The notes under the pieces were generated by a model that saw only the letters and a list, made by a program, of their open reading frames with translations, made no database searches and was not told the origin of the DNA. The position numbers and the translations under genes are program-made. From NCBI RefSeq assembly GCF_900141825.1, contig NZ_FQYQ01000001.1, positions 186,001 to 250,000 on the forward strand: a DNA stretch of 64,000 bases. The letters run 5' to 3'. The stretch comes from Pseudobutyrivibrio xylanivorans DSM 14809 (lineage in GTDB: Bacteria; Bacillota; Clostridia; Lachnospirales; Lachnospiraceae). This document shows positions 25,742 through 35,986 of this stretch, one piece after another (the first letter of the stretch is position 1; the number at the start of each line of letters is the position of its first letter).

Positions 25742-27633
25742 TGTTCTTTACATTTTTCTATAAATTCTTCATAAGGAATTGGTTTTGAATAATAGTATCC
25801 TTGTAAATAGTTACAGCCAATGTCTCGCATAATCTTAGCCATTTGTGCAGTTTCAATTCCTTCAGCTGTAATTTCAAATCCGCATTTTTTAAAAGCTTCG
25901 ATTTCGGTTGGTAGTATAGTGCCAGGATTCTTACAGTAATCCCACACCAAACTCATATCCAGCTTGATGTTGATAAATGGAGTATTTCGTAAACGAACTA
26001 TATTCGAATATCCCACTCCATAATCATCCAATACAAACTTAAAGCCTAGTTCAGTGAGGGATGATATTTGTCGTTGCATCTGGTAATCATCTATCATTGC
26101 TTCTTCAGTAATTTCTAAATGAATGAAATCTGAGCCGATACCACTTTCATGGATGAAGGAACTAAGGCTTTGCTCCAAATCGTTTCTCAAAAACTGAATA
26201 GGAGATAAGTTTATATTAATAAATGATAGTCCCAATTCTTTAAAGGAAGCTGCACTTACCAAATCACAACATTTTTTGAACATCTGCTTTCCAAGCTGAT
26301 TGATTTTACCATTTTTTTCAGCAATAGGTATGAAGGCTGATGGTGATAGGATTTTACCTTCAGAATTCTTTATACGTGCTAATGCTTCGGCTCCTACATA
26401 TTTTCCGGTTTGACTATCAACTATTGGCTGGAAAAATACTTCGACTGTGTTGTTTTCTATAGCATAATCAAGAGAACGCTTAATATCTGTTTCTTCGGTA
26501 AAGAATGCAACGTCTGCTTTATCAATGGTAAGCAACTCAGTATCAAGAGAATCATTAGCATTAAAAAAAGCTTTATTGAAGGCACGCAAAACTACATCTG
26601 ACGGTATTTTCTTTTCAGGGAAATTAATATGGGTTCCGCATATATCCCAGTAAATTTCTGTATCTTTTGAAATCCAAGGCTGTTTAAAACGATAAAGCAG
26701 TTTTGCATATATCTCTCCCCAGTCAGTCTTGTCTTTGCTAAACATTATAAAACAGCCGGCATCATTATAAAAAATAAGATACTTTGGAAATTCTTTTCTT
26801 AAATAGTTTTGAACAAGATAAATTCCCTGATTGGCTTGCTGGATACCATAAAGCACTCGTTTGTCTGAAAAATTTTTTATACCAAAAACCAGAGCGTTAA
26901 TTGGACTATTTTTATTTTGCTCAACGACATATTCCCTAAGAGCCACTTTATTGAAAAGGAAGGTTCTTTCAATTAAGTGCAAATCAGGATTCTCAAAGCC
27001 CAGAAATAAAACGGTATACGCTGCTAGAGTAAATAAATTCTCTAGCATAAACTTTGGTAAAGAGTAGCGGAAAACAAGCCCTATTGAAAGGACAATATTA
27101 CAACCTAATAGAATTTCCCATTCTCTTACGCGTATAAGATATTTACGTCTTTTGACAATAATGGCAAAAGAAAACAGAATATATGTTGAATAGAATAAAT
27201 AGAGCAAATTATACAATGGACCACTGTGATAGCCTGTTTCATCTATATAGTAAAGCCATTTGGTCCAAGGGGTGATTAAAACGAAAATTATAGCTAAATT
27301 GACAGGTAGTTCTACCAGATAACGCCTTTTTAGATTGTTGGTTAAATCTACGTTCAAGATGTTAGCCGCAAAAAAGTGGAATGAGAGTGCTCCTGCAAAA
27401 AAGAAAATAAAATAAGCACTGTTAAGGAAGTATAATAACCAGTCTGGAAAGTTCGTATAATCCATATCTGCCCAACTGGAAAGCACATCAAAAGCCATTG
27501 TAGAACTGATTACAATGGTTAGATATATAAATATTTTATTTTTTCTTACTGGCAATCTTGGAAGCGAAATGTAATGACCAATCATTACGGCCAATATCGC
27601 TAAGCTAGGAGCCGCATAACTTAAATCCCACAT
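25735..27633 (-). CDS. Membrane-bound EAL-domain c-di-GMP phosphodiesterase
   Basis: 632 residues: about seven membrane helices (1-215), a region at 230-370 resembling a decayed GGDEF domain, and an EAL domain (about 385-630). The EAL domain keeps the metal and catalytic residues: EALARI, the Asn of NINLSP, LEITEEAM, DDYGVGYSN, IKLD and AEGIET. It should linearise c-di-GMP in response to a signal sensed in the membrane. The second EAL protein at 29260 has a different sensor. Its stop lies within the bidirectional terminator. Confidence 0.85.
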   Translation of the reverse strand: MWDLSYAAPSLAILAVMIGHYISLPRLPVRKNKIFIYLTIVISSTMAFDVLSSWADMDYTNFPDWLLYFLNSAYFIFFFAGALSFHFFAANILNVDLTNNLKRRYLVELPVNLAIIFVLITPWTKWLYYIDETGYHSGPLYNLLYLFYSTYILFSFAIIVKRRKYLIRVREWEILLGCNIVLSIGLVFRYSLPKFMLENLFTLAAYTVLFLGFENPDLHLIERTFLFNKVALREYVVEQNKNSPINALVFGIKNFSDKRVLYGIQQANQGIYLVQNYLRKEFPKYLIFYNDAGCFIMFSKDKTDWGEIYAKLLYRFKQPWISKDTEIYWDICGTHINFPEKKIPSDVVLRAFNKAFFNANDSLDTELLTIDKADVAFFTEETDIKRSLDYAIENNTVEVFFQPIVDSQTGKYVGAEALARIKNSEGKILSPSAFIPIAEKNGKINQLGKQMFKKCCDLVSAASFKELGLSFININLSPIQFLRNDLEQSLSSFIHESGIGSDFIHLEITEEAMIDDYQMQRQISSLTELGFKFVLDDYGVGYSNIVRLRNTPFINIKLDMSLVWDYCKNPGTILPTEIEAFKKCGFEITAEGIETAQMAKIMRDIGCNYLQGYYYSKPIPYEEFIEKCKEQK

Positions 27634-27872
27634 AAAAAACCTTTCTGTTTGTGTAAACTACCATGCTCATAATACTCCTATATTGTGAAGATTTAGTAGA
27701 ATAATTGGTATTTAATTGAGAAATAATCCACAAATTGCTTAAAGTAAAGTTGAACACAATTTAAACGATGCAAATAACAATTTTTGACCATAAACAAATC
27801 AATTTATAAATAGAATTAATGTCTTTTATGGAATAACATATGTTGAGAAATTTAAGGTATTGAGAGGGCATA

Positions 27873-29243
27873 ATGAAAAGTACATCAGTTTCAAAAAAGC
27901 AGACTATCGATTTTACGGAAGGGAAGCCAGCTAGTCTGATTTTACAGTTTTTCTGGCCATTGCTTATGACCAGTATGTGTCAGCAGTTATATAACTTTGT
28001 TGACTCAGTAATTGTTGGAAGAGGTATCAGTGATAACGCTCTTGCAGCAGTAGGTAATATGGGTTCACTATTCTTTTTGATAGTGGGATTTTCCTTTGGA
28101 TTGGCAAATGGATTTGGTATCCTGATAGCTCAAAGCTTTGGAGCTAAGGATTTTGATGAATTACATCACAGACTGGCAGGAACAATTCAGCTTGGTGCGA
28201 TTCTTGCAGTAGTACTTACTATCTTTAGCGTATTATTCTTACCAAATGCATTAACGTATTTACGAACCGATCCAATAATCTTTCAGGATAGCTTAAAGTA
28301 TGGCTACATTCTTTTTGGCGGATTGTTTGTAGGAATCACCTACAATATCTCAGCAGCTATACTTCGTTCACTAGGAGATAGCCAGACACCACTTGTTTCT
28401 ATTATTGTATCTTCTGTTACAAACCTTTGCTTAGATAGCTTATTTATCTTTGTGTTTAAAATGGGAGTTGAAGGAGCAGCGATTGCTACCATCATAGCTC
28501 AGGTGGTTTCCGTTGGAATCTGTCTTAAAAAACTTTTTTCTTTGGAGATGATTAGATTATCAAAAGCAGATTTTGCCAATAATCAAAGGGTATGGCTCCT
28601 GCTTATTTCTAATGGACTTCCAATGGCACTTATGAATTCTATTACAGCTATTGGATGCATGGTTGTTCAGTATTTTGTAAATGGATACGGAGTAGTATAT
28701 ACCGCGGCATATGCTGCCTGCGGTAAGTATTTGAATCTATTTATGAATCCAGCAGCTACAATGGCGAATGCTATCAGTGCATACACCAGCCAGAATTATG
28801 GCGCAAAGAAATTTGAAAGAATCACAGATGGTATCAGGTTTGGTCTGAAGATGGTAACAGGCTTTTATGTGGTGCTGGGAGGAGTAATGATATTATTCCC
28901 AGCAAACCTTGCCAGAGTTTTACTTTCAGGTAAAGATCAGATTGAGCTTGTGTGTATTTTCCTTCCAGCATGTGGAATAATGCTTATTTTCCTTAATATT
29001 TTGTTTATAGTAAGAGCAGTAGTTCAGGGAATGGGAAAGCCAATGCTACCAATGGTATCTGGAATAATGGAGATGATTTTAAGAACTGCGGTTATTTCGA
29101 TATTAATGAGCCGTATAGGATTTAGAGCAACCGCCTTTGCGGAGATAAGTGCATGGATAGGAGCTTTAGTGATTAACGCATATGCGATGTTTAAATACTT
29201 GCTCCCAGAAGTAAAAATTAGAAGAGTTTTGGAAGTTGAATAA
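27873..29243 (+). CDS. MATE family efflux transporter
   Basis: 456 residues, twelve helices in two homologous halves; the family start PASLILQFFWPLLMTSMCQQLYNFVDSVIVGRGISDNALAAVG is intact. Exports a cationic or flavin-like compound by ion antiport; substrate unknown. A second MATE at 59283 is related but belongs to the sulfur-type cluster. Confidence 0.9.
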   Translation: MKSTSVSKKQTIDFTEGKPASLILQFFWPLLMTSMCQQLYNFVDSVIVGRGISDNALAAVGNMGSLFFLIVGFSFGLANGFGILIAQSFGAKDFDELHHRLAGTIQLGAILAVVLTIFSVLFLPNALTYLRTDPIIFQDSLKYGYILFGGLFVGITYNISAAILRSLGDSQTPLVSIIVSSVTNLCLDSLFIFVFKMGVEGAAIATIIAQVVSVGICLKKLFSLEMIRLSKADFANNQRVWLLLISNGLPMALMNSITAIGCMVVQYFVNGYGVVYTAAYAACGKYLNLFMNPAATMANAISAYTSQNYGAKKFERITDGIRFGLKMVTGFYVVLGGVMILFPANLARVLLSGKDQIELVCIFLPACGIMLIFLNILFIVRAVVQGMGKPMLPMVSGIMEMILRTAVISILMSRIGFRATAFAEISAWIGALVINAYAMFKYLLPEVKIRRVLEVE

Positions 29244-29260
29244 CTTCCAAAACTCTTATT
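29222..29260. terminator. Bidirectional terminator between the MATE and SBP-EAL genes
   Basis: Perfect 16-bp stem AAGAGTTTTGGAAGTT / AACTTCCAAAACTCTT that contains the last codons of the MATE gene. It is followed by ATTTAAATTAATT. Confidence 0.85.
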
Positions 29261-31455
29261 TAAATTAATTCTTCAAAATCAATTACGCTAAGTGGTTTGT
29301 GGAAGTAGTAGCCCTGCATCTGGGTACAGCCGTTGCTCTTTAAGAACTGAGCCTGCTCTATTGTCTCGACACCTTCAGCTAATGGCTCCATTCCAAGGAG
29401 CTGAATCATTTTGATGAGATAGGTCAGTATAATACTGCCTTTCTCTTCAAAGCCTTCTGATGAGAGGAAACGCAAATCAAGCTTTATTCGGTCAACAGGT
29501 AATTCCTTTAGCATATTCAGCGATGAATAACCGCTTCCGAAATCATCCATTTCAACATGGAATCCAATAGCACGAAGATTTTCCGTGGTTTTAATAAGAA
29601 GAGTGGAATCCTTCACGTAGGCGGACTCAGTTATTTCTATATGGAGCTGATTAGGAGATAATTCGTATTTACGAATCAAATCCAAAAACAGCATATGTAT
29701 ATCAGGATTTTCTGAAATGTCACTTCTAGATACATTTACAGAAACAGAAACATGCTTTCCTATTCTGTTCCAGCGCTGAAGATCCTGGCATACCTTTTCC
29801 CATACATAACAGTCTAGCTCATAAATCTTTCCCGAGTTTTCCAAAACAGGAATAAACTCCATAGGATTAATCCAGCCCAGACCGCTGTGAGCCCAGCGAC
29901 AGAGTGCCTCTGCACCAATTATTTTTCCTGTTTCAAAGTCTACCTGTGGCTGATACCAGACCTGTATTTCCCTTTGCGCTATTGCAGAGGAAAGATGACC
30001 AACTATTTCTACAGTGCGCTTCTTGGTTTCCCACTGATTAAGGTTATAGATTTCAAATCCTGTTTTGCCTAATTCACGTATCTTTCGTTCAGCTATTCTT
30101 GCAAAATCTATCATGTGGTCTACGTCAACATTTTGAATATCATCCGGTGTAAGTACATAAATACCACTACAAATTTGTACTTTGTAATCCTTACCCTGAC
30201 TAATCAAAAAATTATTTACAGGTTCTACTATATTTTGTTCGTCTTCGTAGAATCTCTCATTTCCCTCGATTTGGCGAAGAACTACAAACTGGTCAGAAGT
30301 GACTCGGCCAATGGCTTCATTTTTTGATAGGTTTTCCATAGAAAGCTTAGCCCAATATTTAAGCAGCTTATCGCCAGTTTCCTTTCCGAAGCTGTCATTT
30401 ACAAACTTAAAATCAAGAATGTTGTTATAGGAAATGAAGTATGGTACAGAAGGATTATCTCTCAGAATTTCTTCTACGCGTTTTCTGAAACCATTCATGC
30501 TGTAAACACCTGTCAATTCGTCATGGTCTATAAGAAGGCGCATTTTCTCTTCCTGCATAAGATTGATAGAACGCTGTCTAAAAATCATGGTTCCTATTAC
30601 AGCGATAAACAAAAGGGTGCCAAGAACAATGAATGCACCATACTGATACATGTAATCAAAAATATCATATTTATACAGACGACGAGTTGTATAATCTAAA
30701 ATAATGGCTTCTGCCTTGGTCTCTTCAAGAAGTGTTATGCCCTTATTCAGTCTATTTATTATTTTCTGTCCCTCAGGAGTATCTAAAGTGCCAGCCTTAA
30801 ATCCCATGGAGAACATGGCAGATGGCTGAACATGTAAATTAATATAGGAAGGCTTTTGTAGAACATAGCTCCAGACATAGGAGTTATTAAGAAGTGCATC
30901 AACTTCTGAATTCTTTAGTCCTTTTACGCTGTCATCAATATCCTCGTACAATACTACCTTGATTCCGGGGTGGAGATTTTGAACAGTTTCAGCCACACCT
31001 CTAAGAGAGGCTGGCATACCTACTCGAGCTGCGGTAATATCAGGAAGGGCCGCGTTTTTTGTAGTTACAAGTGTAAATGGAGTTTCCAATATATCATTAG
31101 TTACTATAGCGTCCCTTCCGGAGGTACTTTTGATAGAATCTCCAAATGGCATAACAATGTCATATTTATCGTTATCAAGTGCGTCTTTTATATTATTTTC
31201 AGCGATATTTTCTATTACTATATCGTATCCGGCTTTGTCGGCTACCTCGCGTATCAAATCTACACCGATACCAACAGTTTCCTGAGTACTTTCATCTATA
31301 TAAAATATTGGACAACGATTAGTAGGAACACCAACTACAAGCTTATCTCTGTCAGAGGCAGCCTCAGAGCTTACAAAAAGCACAACAAAACAAAGCACAC
31401 CAAATGTGCTTAGGAACACTTTTTTTAAAATTTTGCTGATATGTGGCCGCTTCAC
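29260..31455 (-). CDS. Solute-binding-domain GGDEF-EAL protein
   Basis: 731 residues. A signal anchor (10-30), an extracytoplasmic type 3 solute-binding domain (about 35-260, KLVVGVPTNRCPIFYIDESTQETVGIGVDLIREVADKAG), a membrane helix near 275, a GGDEF domain with SDQF in place of GGDEF (so no cyclase activity expected), and an EAL domain (about 480-731) with EALCRW, VNVSRSD, HIEITES, DDFGSGYSS and IKLD retained. It probably couples an external small molecule, perhaps an amino acid, to c-di-GMP breakdown. Confidence 0.88.
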   Translation of the reverse strand: MKRPHISKILKKVFLSTFGVLCFVVLFVSSEAASDRDKLVVGVPTNRCPIFYIDESTQETVGIGVDLIREVADKAGYDIVIENIAENNIKDALDNDKYDIVMPFGDSIKSTSGRDAIVTNDILETPFTLVTTKNAALPDITAARVGMPASLRGVAETVQNLHPGIKVVLYEDIDDSVKGLKNSEVDALLNNSYVWSYVLQKPSYINLHVQPSAMFSMGFKAGTLDTPEGQKIINRLNKGITLLEETKAEAIILDYTTRRLYKYDIFDYMYQYGAFIVLGTLLFIAVIGTMIFRQRSINLMQEEKMRLLIDHDELTGVYSMNGFRKRVEEILRDNPSVPYFISYNNILDFKFVNDSFGKETGDKLLKYWAKLSMENLSKNEAIGRVTSDQFVVLRQIEGNERFYEDEQNIVEPVNNFLISQGKDYKVQICSGIYVLTPDDIQNVDVDHMIDFARIAERKIRELGKTGFEIYNLNQWETKKRTVEIVGHLSSAIAQREIQVWYQPQVDFETGKIIGAEALCRWAHSGLGWINPMEFIPVLENSGKIYELDCYVWEKVCQDLQRWNRIGKHVSVSVNVSRSDISENPDIHMLFLDLIRKYELSPNQLHIEITESAYVKDSTLLIKTTENLRAIGFHVEMDDFGSGYSSLNMLKELPVDRIKLDLRFLSSEGFEEKGSIILTYLIKMIQLLGMEPLAEGVETIEQAQFLKSNGCTQMQGYYFHKPLSVIDFEELI

Positions 31456-31628
31456 CGATGATCCCCCTACAAGTTATTATTTTCATGTATAAACTACACC
31501 AAATCTAATATATCAAAGGTTTGAGAAAAATCTGTGATTGCAAGAAAAGTTATATCTTGTTATAATACTCCCTACGAGTGTTTAACAGTTTAAAGCGTTA
31601 AGCAAGTAAAGATGTGGAGGTAATATTT

Positions 31629-32999
31629 TTGGAACAGGAAAAACGCGGTAGCTTTTCAGGCAAAATAGGTTTTGTGCTCTCGACCGCGGGGGCGTCAGTA
31701 GGTTTAGGAAATATTTGGAGATTTCCTTATTTGTGTGCTAAATACGGTGGAGGAATTTTCCTTATTGTATATGTACTTTTGGCTCTTACATTTGGTTATA
31801 CAATGATAGTTGCAGAGACAGCTATTGGTAGAGCTACAAATAAAAGTCCTGTAGGTGCATTTAGAGGACTGAGTCATAATAATAAGCTTATGAAGCTTGG
31901 TGGATGGATTAATGCAATTATCCCAATTTTAATTGTGCCATACTATTCTGTAATCGGTGGATGGGTTTGCAAATATCTCTTCGAATATATTCGTGGTGAT
32001 GTAAATGCTATTGCAGGTGAAAACTTTTTTACAAGCTTTATCACTGATGGTGCTGAGACAGAATTGTGGTTTATTGTGTTTGCAATTTTAGTTTTAGTTG
32101 TAATATATCTTGGAGTTGAAAATGGCATTGAGCGTGTGTCTAAGATTGTGATGCCAATTCTTGTGTTATTAGCCCTTGTTATTTGCGTGTACTCAGTTAC
32201 AAGACCAGGTGCTATAAGCGGTGTAAAGTATCTTTTCATTCCAAACTTTAAGCATTTTTCTATTATGACAGTAGTAACTGCCATGGGGCAGATGTTCTAT
32301 TCTCTTTCAATTGCCATGGGTATTCTCATTACTTTTGGGTCTTATGTAAAAAAGGAAGTAAGCATTGAGGAATCCACAAAGCAGGTAGAGATTTTTGATA
32401 CAGCTATAGCTGTTATTGCCAGTCTTATGATTATCCCTGCCGTATTTGCGTTTTCAGGTGGAGATGAGAGCATGCTAAAGGCTGGTCCATCACTTATGTT
32501 TATCACCATGCCAAAGATTTTTGCAAGCATGGGATTTGGCAGAGTAATCGGAATCGCATTTTTTGCTTTAGTACTTTTTGCAGCAGTGACAAGTGCTATC
32601 GCTCTTACAGAGAGTGCAGTTTCCACATTCTCAGATGAGTTCAAATGGGACAGACATCGTGGAGTAAATATCATGGCTGTAATCATGCTTGTACTTGGCA
32701 GTCTTTCTTCACTTGGATATGGCCCGCTTGCAAATGTTAAAATCATTGGAATGCAGTTTTTGGATTTCTTTGATTTCCTTACTAATTCTATAATGATGCC
32801 AATTGCGGCTCTTGCCATCTGTGTTTTAATCACAAAATTCATGACAGTAGAGAAGCTGGAGGCTGAAGTGGAGCAGGAAAATCATCCGTTCAAGAGAAAG
32901 GGTGTGTTCAGATTTATGATTAAATTCCTTTGTCCACTTTTTGTAGTAATCATTCTTGTGAGTGCAGTGTTAAATGTATTTGGGATAATTAGTATGTAA
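31629..32999 (+). CDS. Sodium-dependent neurotransmitter-type (NSS) symporter
   Basis: 456 residues from the TTG at 31629, chosen because GGAGG at 31616 lies eight bases upstream; the GTG at 31614 would put that site inside the gene. About eleven helices, as in bacterial MhsT. The family N-terminus GKIGFVLSTAGASVGLGNIWRFPYLCAKYGGGIFLIVYV carries the sodium-site residues. It likely imports a hydrophobic amino acid such as tryptophan; specificity not determined. Confidence 0.9.
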   Translation: MEQEKRGSFSGKIGFVLSTAGASVGLGNIWRFPYLCAKYGGGIFLIVYVLLALTFGYTMIVAETAIGRATNKSPVGAFRGLSHNNKLMKLGGWINAIIPILIVPYYSVIGGWVCKYLFEYIRGDVNAIAGENFFTSFITDGAETELWFIVFAILVLVVIYLGVENGIERVSKIVMPILVLLALVICVYSVTRPGAISGVKYLFIPNFKHFSIMTVVTAMGQMFYSLSIAMGILITFGSYVKKEVSIEESTKQVEIFDTAIAVIASLMIIPAVFAFSGGDESMLKAGPSLMFITMPKIFASMGFGRVIGIAFFALVLFAAVTSAIALTESAVSTFSDEFKWDRHRGVNIMAVIMLVLGSLSSLGYGPLANVKIIGMQFLDFFDFLTNSIMMPIAALAICVLITKFMTVEKLEAEVEQENHPFKRKGVFRFMIKFLCPLFVVIILVSAVLNVFGIISM

Positions 33000-33009
33000 T
33001 TTTAGTATG

Positions 33010-33036
33010 GAGTCGCCAGTTTTGGCGGCTCTTTTC
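33010..33036 (+). terminator. Terminator after the NSS symporter gene
   Basis: GAGTCGCCA and TGGCGGCTC form a stem around GTTT, followed by TTTT. Confidence 0.8.
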
Positions 33037-33111
33037 GGTTTGATTATACTAACTTTCTGTTGCATTAATAGAGATTATAGGCTAAAATCCTAGTGCAAGA
33101 GGTAAAAGAGC

Positions 33112-33420
33112 ATGAGTAATAAGACAGGTTTTAATCGAATACTTGCCTGCGTAGCAGTTTTTGCTACTGTTCTTGTTGTGCTTGTTTCTGGATTGCTTCT
33201 TTCAGAAAATGCCGGACATCAGTGTAATGATGCAGAGCATTGTCCAGTTTGCTCACTTATTCTTCAGTGCGAGCAGAATATCAAAACTATTGGTTCAGGA
33301 TTAATTGCTGTAGCCACAGTTATTTATGTCGCAAAGACTATGACTGAGTTAGTTACAGCTTTTGAATATCGGTCTGTTCAGACTACATTAGTTTCCCAAA
33401 AGGTAAGATTAGATTCTTGA
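33112..33420 (+). CDS. Small membrane protein with exposed Cys/His motif, metal-uptake associated
   Basis: 102 residues, two hydrophobic helices (about 9-31 and 58-80). The loop between them holds His36, Cys38, His43, Cys44, Cys47 and Cys53 (HQC...HCPVC...C), a likely zinc-binding loop. It precedes the metal ABC transporter by 75 bases in the same direction. It may pass metal to the binding protein or sense it. No named family recalled. Confidence 0.65.
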   Translation: MSNKTGFNRILACVAVFATVLVVLVSGLLLSENAGHQCNDAEHCPVCSLILQCEQNIKTIGSGLIAVATVIYVAKTMTELVTAFEYRSVQTTLVSQKVRLDS

Positions 33421-33495
33421 ATTTTGTACGCTTTGCCTGTCAGGCAGGTTTTATTTTGATGCAAATTTTTAGCGTATTTATGAAAGGATTTAATT

Positions 33496-34515
33496 ATGAA
33501 AAAGTTAATATCGTATGTACTCACAGGTGCTTTGGCACTTTCTGTTTTAGTGGGCTGTGGTTCTGGCAGTGCTCAGATTGAGGAGGAGACAGTAGCTACA
33601 GGAGCAGAGACTCAGGAGAAATCTATCTCTGTTGTGACAACTATCTTCCCAGAATATGACTGGGTTCGTGAGATTGCAGGAGGTAATGCAGATGTGGATG
33701 TTACCATGCTTTTAGACAATGGAGTGGATCTTCACAGCTATCAGCCAACAGCTGAGGATATTATGAAAATCGCTACCTGTGATGTGTTTATCTATGTAGG
33801 TGGAGAATCTGACGAGTGGGTGGAGGACGCCCTAAAGGAAGCTACAAACAAGGATATGAAGGTGGTAAATCTTCTTGAGTCACTTGGCTCTGAGGTAAAG
33901 GAAGAGGAAGTAGTAGAAGGTATGGAAGCTGAGGAGGAAGAGGAAGAAGAAGCAGAAGAAGGCGAAGAAGAGGAAATCGAGTATGACGAACACGTTTGGC
34001 TTTCTTTAAAAAATACACAGACTCTTGTGAATGCTATAGCAGATGCAATGTCCGCTGTGGATCAGGAAAACGCTGATTCCTATAAGGCTAATGCAGATAG
34101 CTACAACAGCAAGCTTGCTGATTTGGACAGTCAATATACTAAGGTCACAGGTGAAGCTGGTGTGGATACAGTGCTTTTTGGAGACAGATTCCCATTCAGA
34201 TATCTTGTGGATGATTACAACCTCAGCTACTACGCAGCCTTCGTAGGCTGCTCTGCAGAGACAGAGGCCAGCTTTGAGACTATCAAATTCCTTTCAGACA
34301 AGGTTAATGAGCTAGGACTTAAGACAGTATTTACTATCGAAAACTCAGATCAAAAGATTGCAAAAACTATTATCGAAAATACAAATTCAAAAGATGCTCA
34401 GATTCTTACATTGAATTCAATGCAGTCTACGACTTCGCAGGATGTAGCAGATGGTGCAACCTATCTAAGTATTATGGAAGAGAACCTTAAGGTTCTACAG
34501 GAAGGATTGAAATAA
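33496..34515 (+). CDS. Zinc/manganese ABC transporter binding lipoprotein (ZnuA/AdcA type)
   Basis: 339 residues with lipobox LVGCG. Cluster A-I metal-binding fold with His80 (VDLHSYQPT) and His166 (DEHVWLS) as ligands; the third position is GDRFPFRYL. Residues 135-164 are a run of Glu, where classical ZnuA has a His-rich loop. The downstream ATPase and permease complete the transporter. Zinc is the more likely metal, given the Cys/His protein upstream. Confidence 0.88.
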   Translation: MKKLISYVLTGALALSVLVGCGSGSAQIEEETVATGAETQEKSISVVTTIFPEYDWVREIAGGNADVDVTMLLDNGVDLHSYQPTAEDIMKIATCDVFIYVGGESDEWVEDALKEATNKDMKVVNLLESLGSEVKEEEVVEGMEAEEEEEEEAEEGEEEEIEYDEHVWLSLKNTQTLVNAIADAMSAVDQENADSYKANADSYNSKLADLDSQYTKVTGEAGVDTVLFGDRFPFRYLVDDYNLSYYAAFVGCSAETEASFETIKFLSDKVNELGLKTVFTIENSDQKIAKTIIENTNSKDAQILTLNSMQSTTSQDVADGATYLSIMEENLKVLQEGLK

Positions 34516-34518
34516 AAT

Positions 34519-35151
34519 ATGTCAGTACTATCAGCCAAGGACCTTGCTGTGGGATATGACCACAGCCCTGTTCTTGAAAATATTAATTTCACAATAGAAG
34601 CAGGAGACTATTTTTGTATTGTAGGGGAAAACGGTTCCGGCAAAACCACCTTGATGAAGACTATTTTGGGGCTTCAGACACCAGTTTCAGGAAAGGTGGA
34701 GTTTGGAGAGGGAATAGAAAAGGACAGCATAGGTTATTTGCCTCAGCAATCGGATGTACAAAGAGATTTTCCAGCTACAGTATACGAGATTGTGCTTTCT
34801 GGCTGTCAAAACACCCTTGGTAACAGATTTTTCTACAGTAAAGCTCAGAAGGAAATGGCTCTAACTAATATTAAAAGAATGGGAATACTGACTCTAAAAA
34901 ATCGCTGCTATCGTGAATTGTCAGGGGGACAACAGCAGAGAGTTCTTCTGGCAAGAGCGTTATGTGCTACACAAAAGCTTCTTTTGTTAGATGAGCCAGT
35001 GGCAGGTCTTGACCCACAGGTCACAGAGGAGATGTACGAGCTTATAGAAGATTTGAATAAGCAGGGGCACACAATCATTATGATTAGTCATGATATTGAA
35101 AATGTGAAGCGCTACGCTACGAAGATATTTAACGTTACGGAGGTGGTATAA
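34519..35151 (+). CDS. Metal ABC transporter ATPase (ZnuC type)
   Basis: 210 residues. Walker A GENGSGKTT, Q-loop YLPQQS, signature LSGGQQQRVLLARAL, Walker B LLLDEPVAGLDP, H-loop SHD. It starts 3 bases after the binding protein and overlaps the permease start by one base. Confidence 0.93.
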   Translation: MSVLSAKDLAVGYDHSPVLENINFTIEAGDYFCIVGENGSGKTTLMKTILGLQTPVSGKVEFGEGIEKDSIGYLPQQSDVQRDFPATVYEIVLSGCQNTLGNRFFYSKAQKEMALTNIKRMGILTLKNRCYRELSGGQQQRVLLARALCATQKLLLLDEPVAGLDPQVTEEMYELIEDLNKQGHTIIMISHDIENVKRYATKIFNVTEVV

Positions 35152-35981
35152 TGGAAAAATTAATAATGTACCTGGGCTTCCCCTTCGTCCGTTACGCCCT
35201 CATTGTGGGGGTGTTAATCGCCCTTTGCTCATCCCTCCTAGGCGTGACCTTAGTTTTAAAGCGATACTCATACATTGGAGATGGCCTTTCACATGTGGCA
35301 TTTGGCGCTCTTGCCATCGCAACAGTGTTAAATCTTACAAATAAGATGATAATCATTTTGCCTCTTACAATCCTCGCAGCTATATTACTTTTAAAGAATG
35401 GCAATAATTCCAAGGTTAAGGGAGATGCAGCCATTGCCATGATTTCTGTGGGAGCCCTGGCTTTTGGTTATCTATTGATGAATGTATTTCCATCTTCGGC
35501 AAATGTATCAGGGGATGTGTGCTCCACACTATTTGGCTCCACATCTATCCTTACACTGACAAAAGAAGAAGTAATAATCTGCGGCATTCTTTCAGTTTGT
35601 GTGCTGGTAGTATTTGTACTGTTTTACAATAGAATTTTTGCAGTTACCTTTGATGAGAACTTCGCAAATGCGGTAGGAACAAAGGTGAATTTTTACAATC
35701 TTCTTATCGCTACTATAACAGCAGTAATTATAGTACTTGCCATGAATCTGGTAGGTTCATTGCTTATATCAGCCCTTGTTATCTTCCCGGCACTTTCTGC
35801 AATGAGCGTGATAAAAAGCTTCAGGGGGGTAACAATCTTTTCTGCAGCATCTTCAGTGATATGTGCTTTTATTGGAATAATTATTTCCATTTTGGGAGGC
35901 ACACCAGTAGGTTCCACAATTGTGGCAGTTGATGTTGTTATGTTTTTAATTTGTTTTGTTATAGGAAAGGTGAAGGGATAG
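35151..35981 (+). CDS. Metal ABC transporter permease (ZnuB type)
   Basis: 276 residues, about eight helices. ABC-3 family with LKRYSYIGDGLSHVAFGALAIA near the N-terminus and the conserved NLVGSLLISALVIFPALSAM coupling region. Third gene of the metal uptake operon. Confidence 0.92.
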   Translation: MEKLIMYLGFPFVRYALIVGVLIALCSSLLGVTLVLKRYSYIGDGLSHVAFGALAIATVLNLTNKMIIILPLTILAAILLLKNGNNSKVKGDAAIAMISVGALAFGYLLMNVFPSSANVSGDVCSTLFGSTSILTLTKEEVIICGILSVCVLVVFVLFYNRIFAVTFDENFANAVGTKVNFYNLLIATITAVIIVLAMNLVGSLLISALVIFPALSAMSVIKSFRGVTIFSAASSVICAFIGIIISILGGTPVGSTIVAVDVVMFLICFVIGKVKG

Positions 35982-35986
35982 GAACT

